64,000 bases of DNA from assembly GCA_018873225.1 (NCBI GenBank), contig JAEILZ010000001.1, positions 3,038,001-3,102,000 on the forward strand. The letters run 5' to 3'. The translations under genes were made by a program, and so were the position numbers. Shown one piece after another: positions 10,706 to 21,300 of this stretch. This DNA is from [Phialemoniopsis] sp. UDSM-2020. Lineage: Eukaryota; Ascomycota; Sordariomycetes; Thyridiales; Thyridiaceae. Within the stretch, counting starts at the first letter, position 1. The number at the start of each line of letters is the position of its first letter. The notes under the pieces were generated by a model, which was given only the letters and a program-made list of their open reading frames with translations, did not search any database and had not been told where the DNA came from.

Positions 10706-11839
10706 TTACGCGCCGCCCCGAGCCCGTATATCAGCCCAGAGCTTATCAATGGTCTGAAATGTAGCCGTGACATCCTTCATGAGCGCTGCGTCCGCCTTCT
10801 CTCTTCCACCCAGGCGCTGCTGCATCTTGTCCGGGTGCCACCTCACCCTCTCGTCTTTGAGCCTGGCTGCAAAGTCCTTCTCCCCGAGAGCCTCCAGATC
10901 CAGGCCCAGGACGAAGAACTTGCGCACTGCTTCTGCGTCCTCGATGTCGCCTCTCTTCCCACTCTCCACGGGCCAGGGTATCCCGTTGACACTACTGCCA
11001 TCCCAGGCGTCCCAGGCCTTGACGTACGCCTCCCACTTGAGGCTCCAAGCCTTTTTCCTCCTCCGCTCTTCGCCCCTTCGCAAGCTCCTCTCCATCTCTG
11101 CCGTCACCCTCCTTGCCTCGTCGTCACGTCTTGCCTTCTCCTCCCGTTCCTTCTTCCTCCGCTCCCGCTCTTCCAGCAGGCCCGCGTGCGTCTTCTCCCA
11201 CATGCGCTGCCGCACGTACGCCGCGTACTCCTCCTCCGTCATGCGCTCCAGCTCGCCCGTCTCCGCGTTGGCTCTCCCCGGGTCGTCGTAGACGTGCAGC
11301 GGCTGCCCGTAGAGCCCTTCCCAGTATGAAGCGCCTTCGTCGTCGGCCATGGCATCGAAGAGCGCCTCGCGGAAAGCCGCATCGGGGCTCAGCGGCGGAG
11401 GGGCATAAGGGTCGGCGGGCTCGGCCTCCTTGTCGTCGCCCTGCCGCGGAGGTGAACCGGAGCGCCGCCGCTTGTGCCGCCGGTGGCGGCGGTGGTGTCG
11501 CGAGCTGCGGCTGCTATCCTTATCGTCGTGGTCCCGTTCGCGACTACCGCTCCGGCTGCGATGCCGCCGACGGTGTCGCCGCTTCTCGTCCCCGTCGCGA
11601 TCGCGGTGGGATCGGTGTTGTGGTTTGGAATCTTTTGATTTGAAGCGAAATCGTGAAGACTTTGGCCTGTAGTCGCCTCCATCTGCGCTGTTTCCGTCTA
11701 ACGTGTCGTCCTGCGCCGAGGTGCGCTCTGGCGCATCAACATGTGGTCCACTGCCATGACGCTCCTCATGATGGGTCTCTGGGGGGTTGATGGAGGAAAG
11801 GATATGCACCCGTTTGGGAGATCTAGACTCCTCTGTCAT
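10706..11839 (-). CDS. NFKBIL1-like protein with RS-rich N-terminus and J-like C-terminus
   Basis: Single-exon gene of 377 residues. The N-terminal third is rich in Arg, Ser, His and Asp, with repeated RS/RD/RH dipeptides (about residues 60-135), as in nuclear RNA-processing proteins. The middle (about 190-290) is a long charged helix rich in Arg, Glu and Lys, including MWEKTHAGLLEERERRKKER. The last 50 residues contain RVRWHPDKMQQRL (HPD at 335-337) and a helix ending KLWADIRARG; this arrangement resembles the degenerate J domain at the end of NFKBIL1 (IkBL), a protein tied to splicing in animals. I see no ankyrin repeats, so a fungal NFKBIL1-like protein is the best guess rather than a true ortholog call. 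The start at 11839 (MTEESRSPKR) is chosen because the 66-codon extension upstream reads like untranslated sequence. Confidence 0.72.
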   Translation of the reverse strand: MTEESRSPKRVHILSSINPPETHHEERHGSGPHVDAPERTSAQDDTLDGNSADGGDYRPKSSRFRFKSKDSKPQHRSHRDRDGDEKRRHRRRHRSRSGSRERDHDDKDSSRSSRHHRRHRRHKRRRSGSPPRQGDDKEAEPADPYAPPPLSPDAAFREALFDAMADDEGASYWEGLYGQPLHVYDDPGRANAETGELERMTEEEYAAYVRQRMWEKTHAGLLEERERRKKEREEKARRDDEARRVTAEMERSLRRGEERRRKKAWSLKWEAYVKAWDAWDGSSVNGIPWPVESGKRGDIEDAEAVRKFFVLGLDLEALGEKDFAARLKDERVRWHPDKMQQRLGGREKADAALMKDVTATFQTIDKLWADIRARGGA

Positions 11840-12401
11840 CGTGGGCAATACGTAAAGTCCATACTGCGCGCCAAGTCGACAGGATAGGGCTCGAGCTGGA
11901 AATGTGTGTTCAAAATCCTGTGAGATAGAGAAGAAAATGACGGGGGGGTGCAACGGCGCCACCAGACGACTTTTGGTTCGACTGCTTATCTTATCGCCTC
12001 GACAGTGCACAAGACCAGACGTCACAGGCCAAAACACTCAGTGCAAACGTCAATCTGCGATTTGCATTGCCGTATGAAAGCTATGATTGTAGCTTTTCTT
12101 TTTATTAAATAACATGCCTTATTCTGTGAAAGACCTTGGTAGGCCGCCGTTTTATGCGACTCCTCCTGCATTGCAAATAGGTGCAATGCTCAAAACGCCC
12201 AACACCACAACCATGATCTCCATCCTCCGAAAAACAAAGATGAGGGCAAGCGACTTGGAGCTTCCGAGCTCTCTAGCCACAGGCTCATGAGAATGGATTG
12301 ATATCCCAGTCCCTCCTTTCAGATCATTCATCTGCCATGTCATGAGGGTTCACTTCATGTGCCCTGCCCTCTCTCAACACAAGAGTACTTAATCTCTCGC
12401 A
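11840..12401. other. intergenic, tandem minus-strand genes
   Basis: 562 bp containing the promoter of the NFKBIL1-like gene (with a tandem GATAAG site, separate entry) and the 3' end of the next gene. No gene is seen. Confidence 0.55.
11985..11995 (-). promoter_or_regulatory. tandem GATAAGATAAG site
   Basis: Two overlapping CTTATC hexamers, the same overlapping arrangement as at 2722-2732. It lies 146-156 bp upstream of the NFKBIL1-like start codon. Binding by a fungal GATA factor is inferred from the motif. Confidence 0.35.
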
Positions 12402-13918
12402 TCAACAGGTCGAATGAAACAGGCTGTCTTCACAAGACCCCAAATATTCCTGGTGAAAATTCTCATTTCCGTAATTGCCATCTGGGAGAGCGTCGAGGAA
12501 GGACAGATCCAAGTTCAGTTCCGGGGTCTGGTCTGGTTCGACAGAGTCGCTGCCAGCGGCGGGAACGGACCAGAGGTCTGGTAGAGTATCGAGGGGTTCA
12601 GGTAGAGGCTGTTTAGGGGAGATGCCCTCATCATGCCCAGCTCGGAAACACTAGTAGTGCGGTCAGCATTGTCTTGCAAAGCATGTAGGGGTTGAAGGCA
12701 CATACCTGGGGTGAGGTGTAGTACAAGCCTGGCGGCACAAACAATTTCGGCATCTTGTGCTTAAGACTTGGACTGATGCTTGATTTACGACTCGAAGTAG
12801 AGCGGCGACCTCTGCTGGCCGAACCATCGCTTCCGCTGGCACTTGACGAGATACTATCCCTTCGCCGCTTAGAATAGTGGCGTTGCTCCTTGTTCCGCGT
12901 GAGCTTGTAAATGAGTTGAACGAGATAGACAAGTATCCTACATAGCTGATTAGCAGGGGTTTGAAGAGCGGGGAAGAACAATGACCTACATCGTTGAGTC
13001 ATCAGGCCACTTGTAAGTGCTCTGGGATGCCAAATCTGAGTCCTTACCAAACCACGCGTTTCCGAGCCCTTCCTGCTGGAGGAGATACATTGCCGTAGTG
13101 ACCAAGCCAAGTTTGAGCCGAGGGAGTCCCTTTGGATCGAACATGTTGCTGGAGGAAAATGTAGTCCCAGATTCGGAGAGGTAACACTCTACGCGCCCCT
13201 TGAGACGACGCCCATGGTGATCAGTGAGACGAAGACCCTCATAGATCTTGAGAAATGACAGATTCGCATCTGTCAGAGGGTTAGTACCGTGCCGAGAGTT
13301 CTGTAGTGAGAAGGATGAATACTGACCTAATGTGATGCCTCGAGCTACGAGACGGAAGTTCTCGTCACCAAGATCGATGCGCCGTGGAAGAGGGTATCGA
13401 CCGGATGGCCCAGGGACTGGGAGGGCCACGATTTCTCGGGCTGGATCAACGTGACATTCTTGAGCGTCAACGCCTAATGTGGGCCCTGTATGGGAGTTGT
13501 TAATTCCTTGATCTTGTTGGAGTTCAAGCTCCAGTTGAAACTCCAGCTGCAGCTCCAACGGCAAGTTTTGGAGAGACTGGAGTTGGTGAGTGAATTGGGC
13601 ACTAACGTCTTGATTCCCGAATGGCTGCGCAGGCTTGCTGGGTAGTGGAGGCAAGGTGAGCTGCGGCACGGGCGGTTCAACAAAATTTTGATGTCTTGAT
13701 GGCAGATTCTGATCGAAGGCAGGCTTGGTTGGCAATGACGCCGTGACTTGGACATCGGCAGCTGCCTCAGCTTCGGTCGCCGCATCGTCTTCCGTGAAAA
13801 GGGAAGTCGTGTCATCATCGCCAAACAAGCTGTCTAGATCATCTTCATCTTCGCCAAAAAGCGATTGGAGGTCATCAAGACCTTGAGCAGGCAGCTCCTC
13901 TGGGTCATTGAAGGTCAT
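12402..13918 (-). CDS. acidic, Gln/Leu-rich protein of unknown function
   Basis: I do not recognise the family. Four minus-strand exons: 13918-13327, 13269-12990, 12937-12706 and 12650-12402. Introns are 57 bp (GTCAGT, TACTAAC branch, CAG), 52 bp (GTAGGT...TAG) and 55 bp (GTATGT, GCTGAC branch, TAG); product 450 residues. The first intron is a multiple of three and has no stop, so an unspliced reading looks open, but its splice signals are textbook. The N-terminus is acidic with two Asp/Glu blocks each following an SLFG motif (DLQSLFGEDEDD, DSLFGDDD). Then comes a Leu/Gln/Glu amphipathic stretch (LELQLEFQLELELQQ). The middle (GDENFRLVARGITL through YLLQQEGLGNAWFGKDSD) looks folded. The C-terminal part has a Ser/Arg-rich basic region (KRRRDSISSS) that could be a nuclear localisation signal. 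A nuclear regulatory role is a guess. Confidence 0.72.
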
Positions 13919-14400
13919 GACTGGCGACGACAAAGTGGGATGAAGATGGGGTGGCGGCTGGACCAAGCAAGAGACCAACAAATGCCTATGCACTCCAAGA
14001 AAAGGTTGAGAAGAGCAGTCAAAGGCGTCCCAGTTGGCCCATTGCCTTCTTGTCGCGTGAGAAAACCCCCTAGAGAATGGTGGTGGGTTTGTCACAGGTG
14101 ATGTTTTGAGGATGAGAAGTGTGCAAATCTCAGCCGGAGGATGGGTGGGCAGGCAGGTAATTCTCAGTTCAGGCAACAACGCGTGCCACACCCAGGGAAG
14201 TCAAGTTATCCTCCACCCCGCATGGACACCAAGATTTCTTCAACTCAATTCACCTAAATTCGTCTTGAATATCACATGAGACGCGTGCTTATTTTACTTT
14301 CTTCATACCTGCAGTACTAGGGCCAGTGATTGATCTGCCTACCGCCACTAGAAACTTACCTTGTTACTTCAGGTAAGGCGACCAAACATCCGTCTCTAGA
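13919..14400. other. intergenic, tandem minus-strand genes
   Basis: 482 bp including the promoter of the acidic protein gene and the 3' end of the SMP-30 gene. The minus frame stays open across part of it but has no coding character. No other element is seen. Confidence 0.55.
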
Positions 14401-15378
14401 CTACTTCTTGAGCTTGAACTCATAGGGCTCGACACCAGTAATGCCAACATCGACCCTGTACAACGCACCGCCGTACTTCTGGCTCCGCTCATCTCCCTCT
14501 GGATCGCTGGCCGTGGTGATGAAGAGCTCCGTGCCCACGAATTGAGTACAGGTGATGTTTCTCGTCGGTAGCTTGATCTCGCCGATGAGCTTGCCCTGGG
14601 GCGAGATCTTGATGACTCTTGACTCGCCGTAGATGGCATGCCACATGTTGCCCTCCACATCGATGCGGAAACCGTCTGGGCCGCCGGTGCCTTCGTGCTT
14701 GTAGAAGACACGCTCGTTGGACAGACTGCCGTCTTGGGCCGAGTAGTCCCAGGCGAAGACGGTGCCAGCTTCAGTCTGGGTGAAGTACATGATGCTGCCA
14801 TCCGGTGACCAACCAACAGAGTTGGGAATAGTAATGTTGAGCCGATTTGTCTCTACCGACTGACCCCAGTCGAATCGAACAAGAGAACCTGGAAAGGGGT
14901 CGCGTTAGTACTAATTCCGTTGTACGAGACTTCACGTCACCCATCGCATACCTTCCGGCTGGAAATCTCCTTGGTCAAAGTCGGTCATGGTACCTAGCCA
15001 GAACCGACCGTGAGGGTCGGCGGCACCGTCGTTGCTCCGCGTCCTTGGGTTGCCCTCGCCCTCGACAAATCGAGTGACATACTCATACTGTCCGGTCTTG
15101 CGGTCCAGGATGGCGAGTCCATATTTCGCTCCGATGAGGATCTTGTCCTTGGGGTCAACGCCCTCGATGTCAGCTGTGACCGTGGTCCGGACGTCGAGCT
15201 GTTGCGTCTTGGCCGACTCCGGTCCCTCAGTAACCGAAACGGTGTGAAGTTGCTTCCTTGCAATGTCCACCCATCGCACGCTATTGGTGCCCTTCTCGTA
15301 GTACGGCCCCTCACCCAGAGTGTCGTGAAGGTGCACGTAGGGCTCAGTGACCTCCCAAGTCTGATAGTTCTCGGCCAT
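14401..15378 (-). CDS. SMP-30/gluconolactonase/LRE-type hydrolase
   Basis: Six-bladed beta-propeller enzyme of the SMP-30 (regucalcin) family; members open sugar lactones with a bound divalent metal. Two exons: 15378-14952 and 14888-14401, with a 63 bp phase-1 intron (GTATGC, TACTAAC branch, CAG); product 304 residues. The expected metal ligands are in place: E23 in TLGEGPYY, N165 in IPNSVGWSPDG and D214 in GGPDGFRIDVEGN. The family signature NDGAADPHGRFWLGTM is at residues 116-131. There is no signal peptide, so the enzyme should be cytosolic. Its exact lactone substrate cannot be read from sequence. It stands alone: no neighbouring sugar-catabolic gene is present. Confidence 0.92.
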
Positions 15379-18311
15379 GATGTTGCTATCGAGGCGGTGA
15401 TTTTTGTGCGATCCTAGACCAAGACACGTAATGCTTCTGGTGCAAAATCAACAGGATACTGGTGGTCTTTTGTGAGCCGTGAGGATGAGCGGTCGGCCGA
15501 CTTTAACAGGCCCACTGGGGAGAGGGAATTTAGGCCATTTCTACTGCCGGAGGCCGGAGTCTAGCAGAAACGGCCTGTCGGTCCGGCTGAATTGGCGACT
15601 TACAGCAAGCTAAATTGCGGGAAGCGCCTCGAATTGCGGGTTCGTAGGCAATATTTCTCACGGTAACAGTGAACGGAGAGATAAGACGAGATGGGTGCAT
15701 TATCAGGTCCAGCCGAGGGTGGCCTCGCATTGACATTGCTGTGCTATTCTTCAGTGTCATCATCTCGTCGTACTCGTGATTTGGGCAGCTGTTTTCCTTG
15801 CGGGTGGACTGATGCCGCCTCTTTTCACCTCAGATCCGGTGCGCTTCGGTTCGGGTCCGGGGGATGTTGGTGCGGTTCGCGGGGAGCCTGAAGGGAAACC
15901 GGGCCTGGCTTCCGATTTCCACATCCGACGAATATGTACGCACCCGACGGTGCATTGCCATTACGCGCCCGCCCACGCATTCCCGCCCAGAAAACTGGAG
16001 GTTGAAAACCGAACGCTCAATTGCACATCGTCATCAGCTGCGAGTGAAATTGGCAGCACATCATCGGCAGGGTCGTCACACAATTTGGACATGAAGGCCG
16101 AGCGCTGAAGGCACGGTTGCGAGGCGGTTCAAGGGGTGATGAGCCAGGATATGCGGCAGCAGAGGGTTGCACCAAGGCAACATGTTGTCTGTCTGCTCTG
16201 GGTTTGCGTTACTTTGCTCTCTGGCTGGTTCGCCTGGTTCGCCTCTGTGCTGTCGCCACCAAGGCGGCCAGCCCGTGCATGACCAGTGCTGCACGGGAAA
16301 TCACCAACAACCGAGACCGCATACGTGATGTGACCGGTTCCAGCGGACTGTTGATGATGTGCATGACGATCAGGAACAATGTCTTGCCATTCGACATGTC
16401 ATAATCCAAAAGCCTCTCGACATGAGGCTGACGCTGCTGGGAAGGGAGACAGGCGAGGACCGGGGCGGCATCCGTGTGGTCGCCTTACAGATCTGCAATT
16501 GTGCATGAAGAATAAATGGGGATCCGGCATCTGTCACATATTGCCGCCCGCCTTACCATCCTAACCATCATGGTGATCTTACGCCTCGTCCAGCTTTTGC
16601 CTCTTCCCGGATGTGCCTTTTCAAACTTTCCGATCACGGAATCCCTTGCCACATTTCTTATTCTGCCAGCCACAACCGCCCTATGTCTCAGGACATCCAG
16701 GAACGGCACGCTGCGATGAAGCGAAGGATGTCCACCTACCCTGGTTGCAGACGTCTTGCATGGCTGTCGGTTGCTCTGAATGGCACCTTCTGGAACACCC
16801 AGATGCCCCAGCTTTCAACTTGTCGTTCCTCGCTGCTTTACCGCACATCGGATCCCTGCGAGTAGGATACTCAAGTGTACCTACATCTTTCTGCGTCACA
16901 GCATGCTCGCAAAACCATGCCGTTCGCTCGAGTATCCGGTCCAAATCCCTGGCGAACCGGGCTACCTGCCTGGTTAGGCAAGCATGGCGTTGAGGTGCGC
17001 TGGACGGGCTTGCTGCAACTGAGGATCACTATGATGCCGGAAGATTCGAGAAGCCCATCACAGCAAATCTTGATTCTAGCATTGGAATCGTTGGGGCGAT
17101 CAAGACGGCCACTCACCTCTGCGGCGCGTGCATCATCTCGTTGGCGGTTCAGTGTGGAAAGTAACAACATGTTGGAGAACTAGATGCCTCCCTTCCGGGT
17201 TGCGATGGGTATCTCTGTCTCTGATCTCCTTCGTGGAAAGAAATCCTCCTGTAGGACGTTCGGACGGGGCCCTGCGTTTCTTCCAATTTCCCACGGGCCA
17301 TCCGCTTTCAGCCTCACTAAATATTGGCGGCTGTGGCCCATGCTCTGCATTACATTGCATATATCTGCGGATATTGTGCAACAGCGTACACCTCCGCCTG
17401 TGCAACATTGTGGGAAAGCTTCTCAAAGAGTCTAGCTATGGTTGGTTCTTCCATCCAGGTACCACGCACCCGCCAGGGTTCCCAGTGGCATCTCGCCGGG
17501 GTACCATGCCGTATCACAGCATTAATCACTTCTTCTTACAGGCATCTTGACATGGAATGTTCCAAGGCCTCCTGAGGGCCCCAAACTCCCCTAACTCAGG
17601 GCAATCGCTGCTCGCGTACCCGGTGTGCAGCTCAGTTTTCCGGAAGGCACATGGTTTTCATTTGATTGTCAGCACTGGGGTTCCCATGCGACATGGCATT
17701 GCCCACGCTCTGGCCTGGTTGCAACCTACCATCAAGCGTGCAACGGGAATCCGGCATGCCGGACAATCTTGGCCTTTATTTGCACCGTGTGTTTCTGTCT
17801 CTTGCTTTGCCTATCATGAATGCACCTTTTCACCTACGATAAAGATAGGGTATCGCAAGCACATAGACTGTGGCTCCAGCTTTCTGGCCTCCCTGCTCCT
17901 TGCTCTAGGAGCAATCTTGTCACCAAACTGGAGGTGATTACGCAACACTCGTCTACTAAATGTAAAGTGATGGCACTCGATAGATACGGGCCTAGGACGA
18001 AAGAGCAGAAGCCCGACTTTGCCGTTCGCCCCGGCCCTCTGCTGGTAAATTGCTTAGACGGCGGCACCCGTATTCAATATTAATCACACTGGATTTAAAT
18101 GATATCGAAGGGGAAATACCCCAGGGGTATGGGACTAAGAGCTAGAGGAATGAGACCGGTGAGAGCAAGGTCGCAACGTCTCGTCTCGAGACCGTCAGTT
18201 ATCCGCGTGTGCAATTTAATTACCTGGACGCTCGTGACAAGATGATCTGCCGCTCCTCATGTTCTCGAAGTCATCCTTCGAACCCCACGCTGGGGACTTG
18301 CGAAGATGGAT

Positions 18312-18332
18312 CTGCCGTCAACGTGACGGCAG
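18312..18332. repeat. perfect inverted repeat, 8 bp arms
   Basis: CTGCCGTC, a 5-base spacer (AACGT), then GACGGCAG. The arms are perfect and GC-rich. It could be a dimeric factor site or a transcript hairpin; no adjacent ORF explains it. Confidence 0.7.
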
Positions 18333-21300
18333 GTGCCCAATGATTCGATTACGGAGCGGGCTGAAACGAGATGAACCCATTGACTGCCCCTGATTCCTCG
18401 GTAGACAGGCATAATGATTTGCCTGCAAGGTTGCAGTCAGCATCAGGGTCTTTGCAAGGAGGCCTTGATCACGTCTTGAACTTGTGGCCCTCAGGCTGGT
18501 GCACCAGTTGTCTCCTTTGGGTAATACTCCGTGCTCGTTCACTGACAATGCCTTCGAGCAAATTAGCTTCAGATTCAGGGAATAAGCAGGTCTCATGGGC
18601 ACATTTCACATATCCCTGAGCTGCTGGTTTGGCAAACAAGATGAATAACGGACTCACACTCCCAACACGGGGGTTCTATTGGCGAGTGATGCCGGAGCCG
18701 TGCAAGAGCAGGAGTTAACTAGACACTAAAACACCAGATCGAGAGCTCCATACGGATCAGAAAGCATTACTTGACACCATGGCCATAGGCTGGCGGCTTT
18801 CTACTGAAGTCGAGTCTATACAGGTCGACATAGATGCAACCCTCGCCGCAAGTCTCCAGTCTTGGACCGAATTCCTGCGTGGGCGGTGGTTCTCGAGATT
18901 GCAGGGAAAGCTCCATCCGCTCGAGCTCTCAGCGCTTCCGCCTCATCCGATACAGTATTTTACAAGCTGTAAACAGGGCATGTAATACTATGATGAGAAA
19001 GTGTGACGTCGACGAGTACATTCCTCGACTGGCTTGACTCTGTATAGGCATCCCCAAATACTGCTAGGACATCCTTTTGGACGAGGGAAGGCTCTCCGCG
19101 ATCTCACTTTGACTTTGACCACGGACTAGGTAGAGATACGGGGGGCTGATCTGCTCCATGGCCTGGAAGGATGACAGTCATTGTTGACCATGCTCGATTA
19201 TCGGTGTCTGCGACGCATCTGCGTATGATGATGTTCACCTTGTGGGGATCGTCTGCCACACCTTGCAATGCGACAAGTTGGGAAATGCATATGTACTAGT
19301 CTTAGCTTGCGTTCGTTGCGACCCAATGCCACCATCATTTAGCTTTTGCCATGAGCACTTCCTCAGGTAATCTGTTTTGTCTGTTCCCAGGGTATCTATA
19401 TGTCGATGCCCGATAATAACGGCGGATATATGCACGTTTTGCGTCTGAGACACCGCCGCATTGAGGCCCAATGGCATCCACAAGACAACACGGTCATATA
19501 CATGCATGTGTGAGGTGTACAGAGATCAAAGATGGGAACGACAAGTTGGTGATGTGCAAAACGAGGAGCAGGAGTGACGTATTGGGGTTCTTGCTGCGGG
19601 TCGTGGGAAAGAAATACATGTGCTCCCTTTAAGATACCTACACACGACTGGCCTACGGCCCCAATAGATGCTCGACTCCGTCATTACTAACACTACGCAA
19701 GAACAAAACAGCAGAGTACATGGCCACTCTCTGGCTCAAAGGTGTTGACTGGGATCCTTCCGCCTTCCGCGAAGAAGGAAAACAGTTCAGTTCCATCAGA
19801 GCTGCGGTTCCTCCGGGATAAAGCGGTAGGCGACCAGGATCAGGGAAGTAGCGGTAAAGCTACTACCCAGGCCTAAGGGAATGGATCCGGCCTGCCTGCG
19901 CCCATCCGCGTGGACACTAGAACCCGCAAGGCCAGGGACCAGACCAGACCATGAGGTACTCGGTTCGCGACCCACGAGATACAAGTTCTTGTGCATGTAC
20001 CGAGCTAAATTGGCGGCTGGCTGCATGCTAGCCTGCCTGCCCTGCCAGCTTCAACCTTGATACCTGCATGTAATAGTTCGTAGGCACCGGAGACGGGCTT
20101 GACGGGTCCACGGGGACGGAGGGACAGACTTGAGATGAAGTGCGAGAAGCGGGTAGTCTGGGCACACGGGCGTGGCGTGAGACGAAAGTTGGGGTTCGCC
20201 ATGCAAGGCGGGAAATTTTTATTTTTAAAAGGCAAGGCAACTCGCTGTCTGTATGCCTTGATCGAGTAACAACAGGAGGGTCGCGACCCTTGCATGTCCC
20301 AAAGTGGCTGCTTATCAGTCTGAGAATAGGCGCGCAGGTCGAATCAGGACGTCGAAGAAGCAAGGAGCAGCAGCTGAAGTAGGAAGTCTAAACAGAGTGA
20401 CGGCGTGGCTGCGCAATGATGTGCTTGCTGGCTCTGCCGCCACTCTGTTTTGCGTCTGCACTTTTCCATGACTACCTCACCTACGTGTATGAGGAGCAAC
20501 GTCCTTTTGTTTGCTTTGGCTCCGCACGAGCTGTCGCAGGAGATGCATCACCATGTCACCGACCCTGCTCACCGCCGCTTCGACTTTGAACGCCCCGGAG
20601 AGGCGCAAGGGGGCATGCAGGACATCAAGTAGCTCGCCAAAAAGAGTTTAAAAAAGAGGAGACAAGCAAGTCTTCATGTCATGTCAACAAAGGCAACATG
20701 GCGACGTGGTCGGTTCGAGAGACATGCCGGGGTGCCTATTGACCGCTTGTGTAGGAATGAATAACCCTGAGGTATGAAATCCGATCCAAGGTGTTCAATC
20801 TACACATAGGTAGCTTGCTCGTTGTAACTATCGCTAGCTGCGAGATCGGACCAAAGGATTGCTTCTCCAGACACGTCGACAGATGAGAGGGAGGTATCGT
20901 ATCATCATCTTGAAAGAAGAGAGTTTCCAATCCAATGCGAGATGAGTGACCCGGCGGGGGGGCCCTTCCCATCTTGGACAGACCGAAAGTGCCTACCTTA
21001 GGGACTCGACTCATTTCTATGGATTTCTCACCGGCCAGGAGGAAGGAGGAACTGTGACAACGCGGCGGCCGACTGCTGATCTGCGAGTTGAACGTTGAAC
21101 ATTGAAAGGCATCTCTTTTCCAAATATCTGCTTGATTAAACTTCTCATGAGACGAGCTACTTACCTGGATCCACACCATCAGCATGGGTTGTACTTCGCC
21201 TTGGAGCCCAACGGGTCGGTCACTGGTAGGTAGTGTCTTCTTTCCTGTCCCAAATGAGCTTTGACGACTTTAGAGACCAGCCAAGTGCCGAGTGTGAGGC

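Noticed and set aside
18240..18310. GGGTTCGAA on the minus strand as a possible tRNA T-loop
   Set aside because: The bases after the loop do not complete a B box and no acceptor stem is found.
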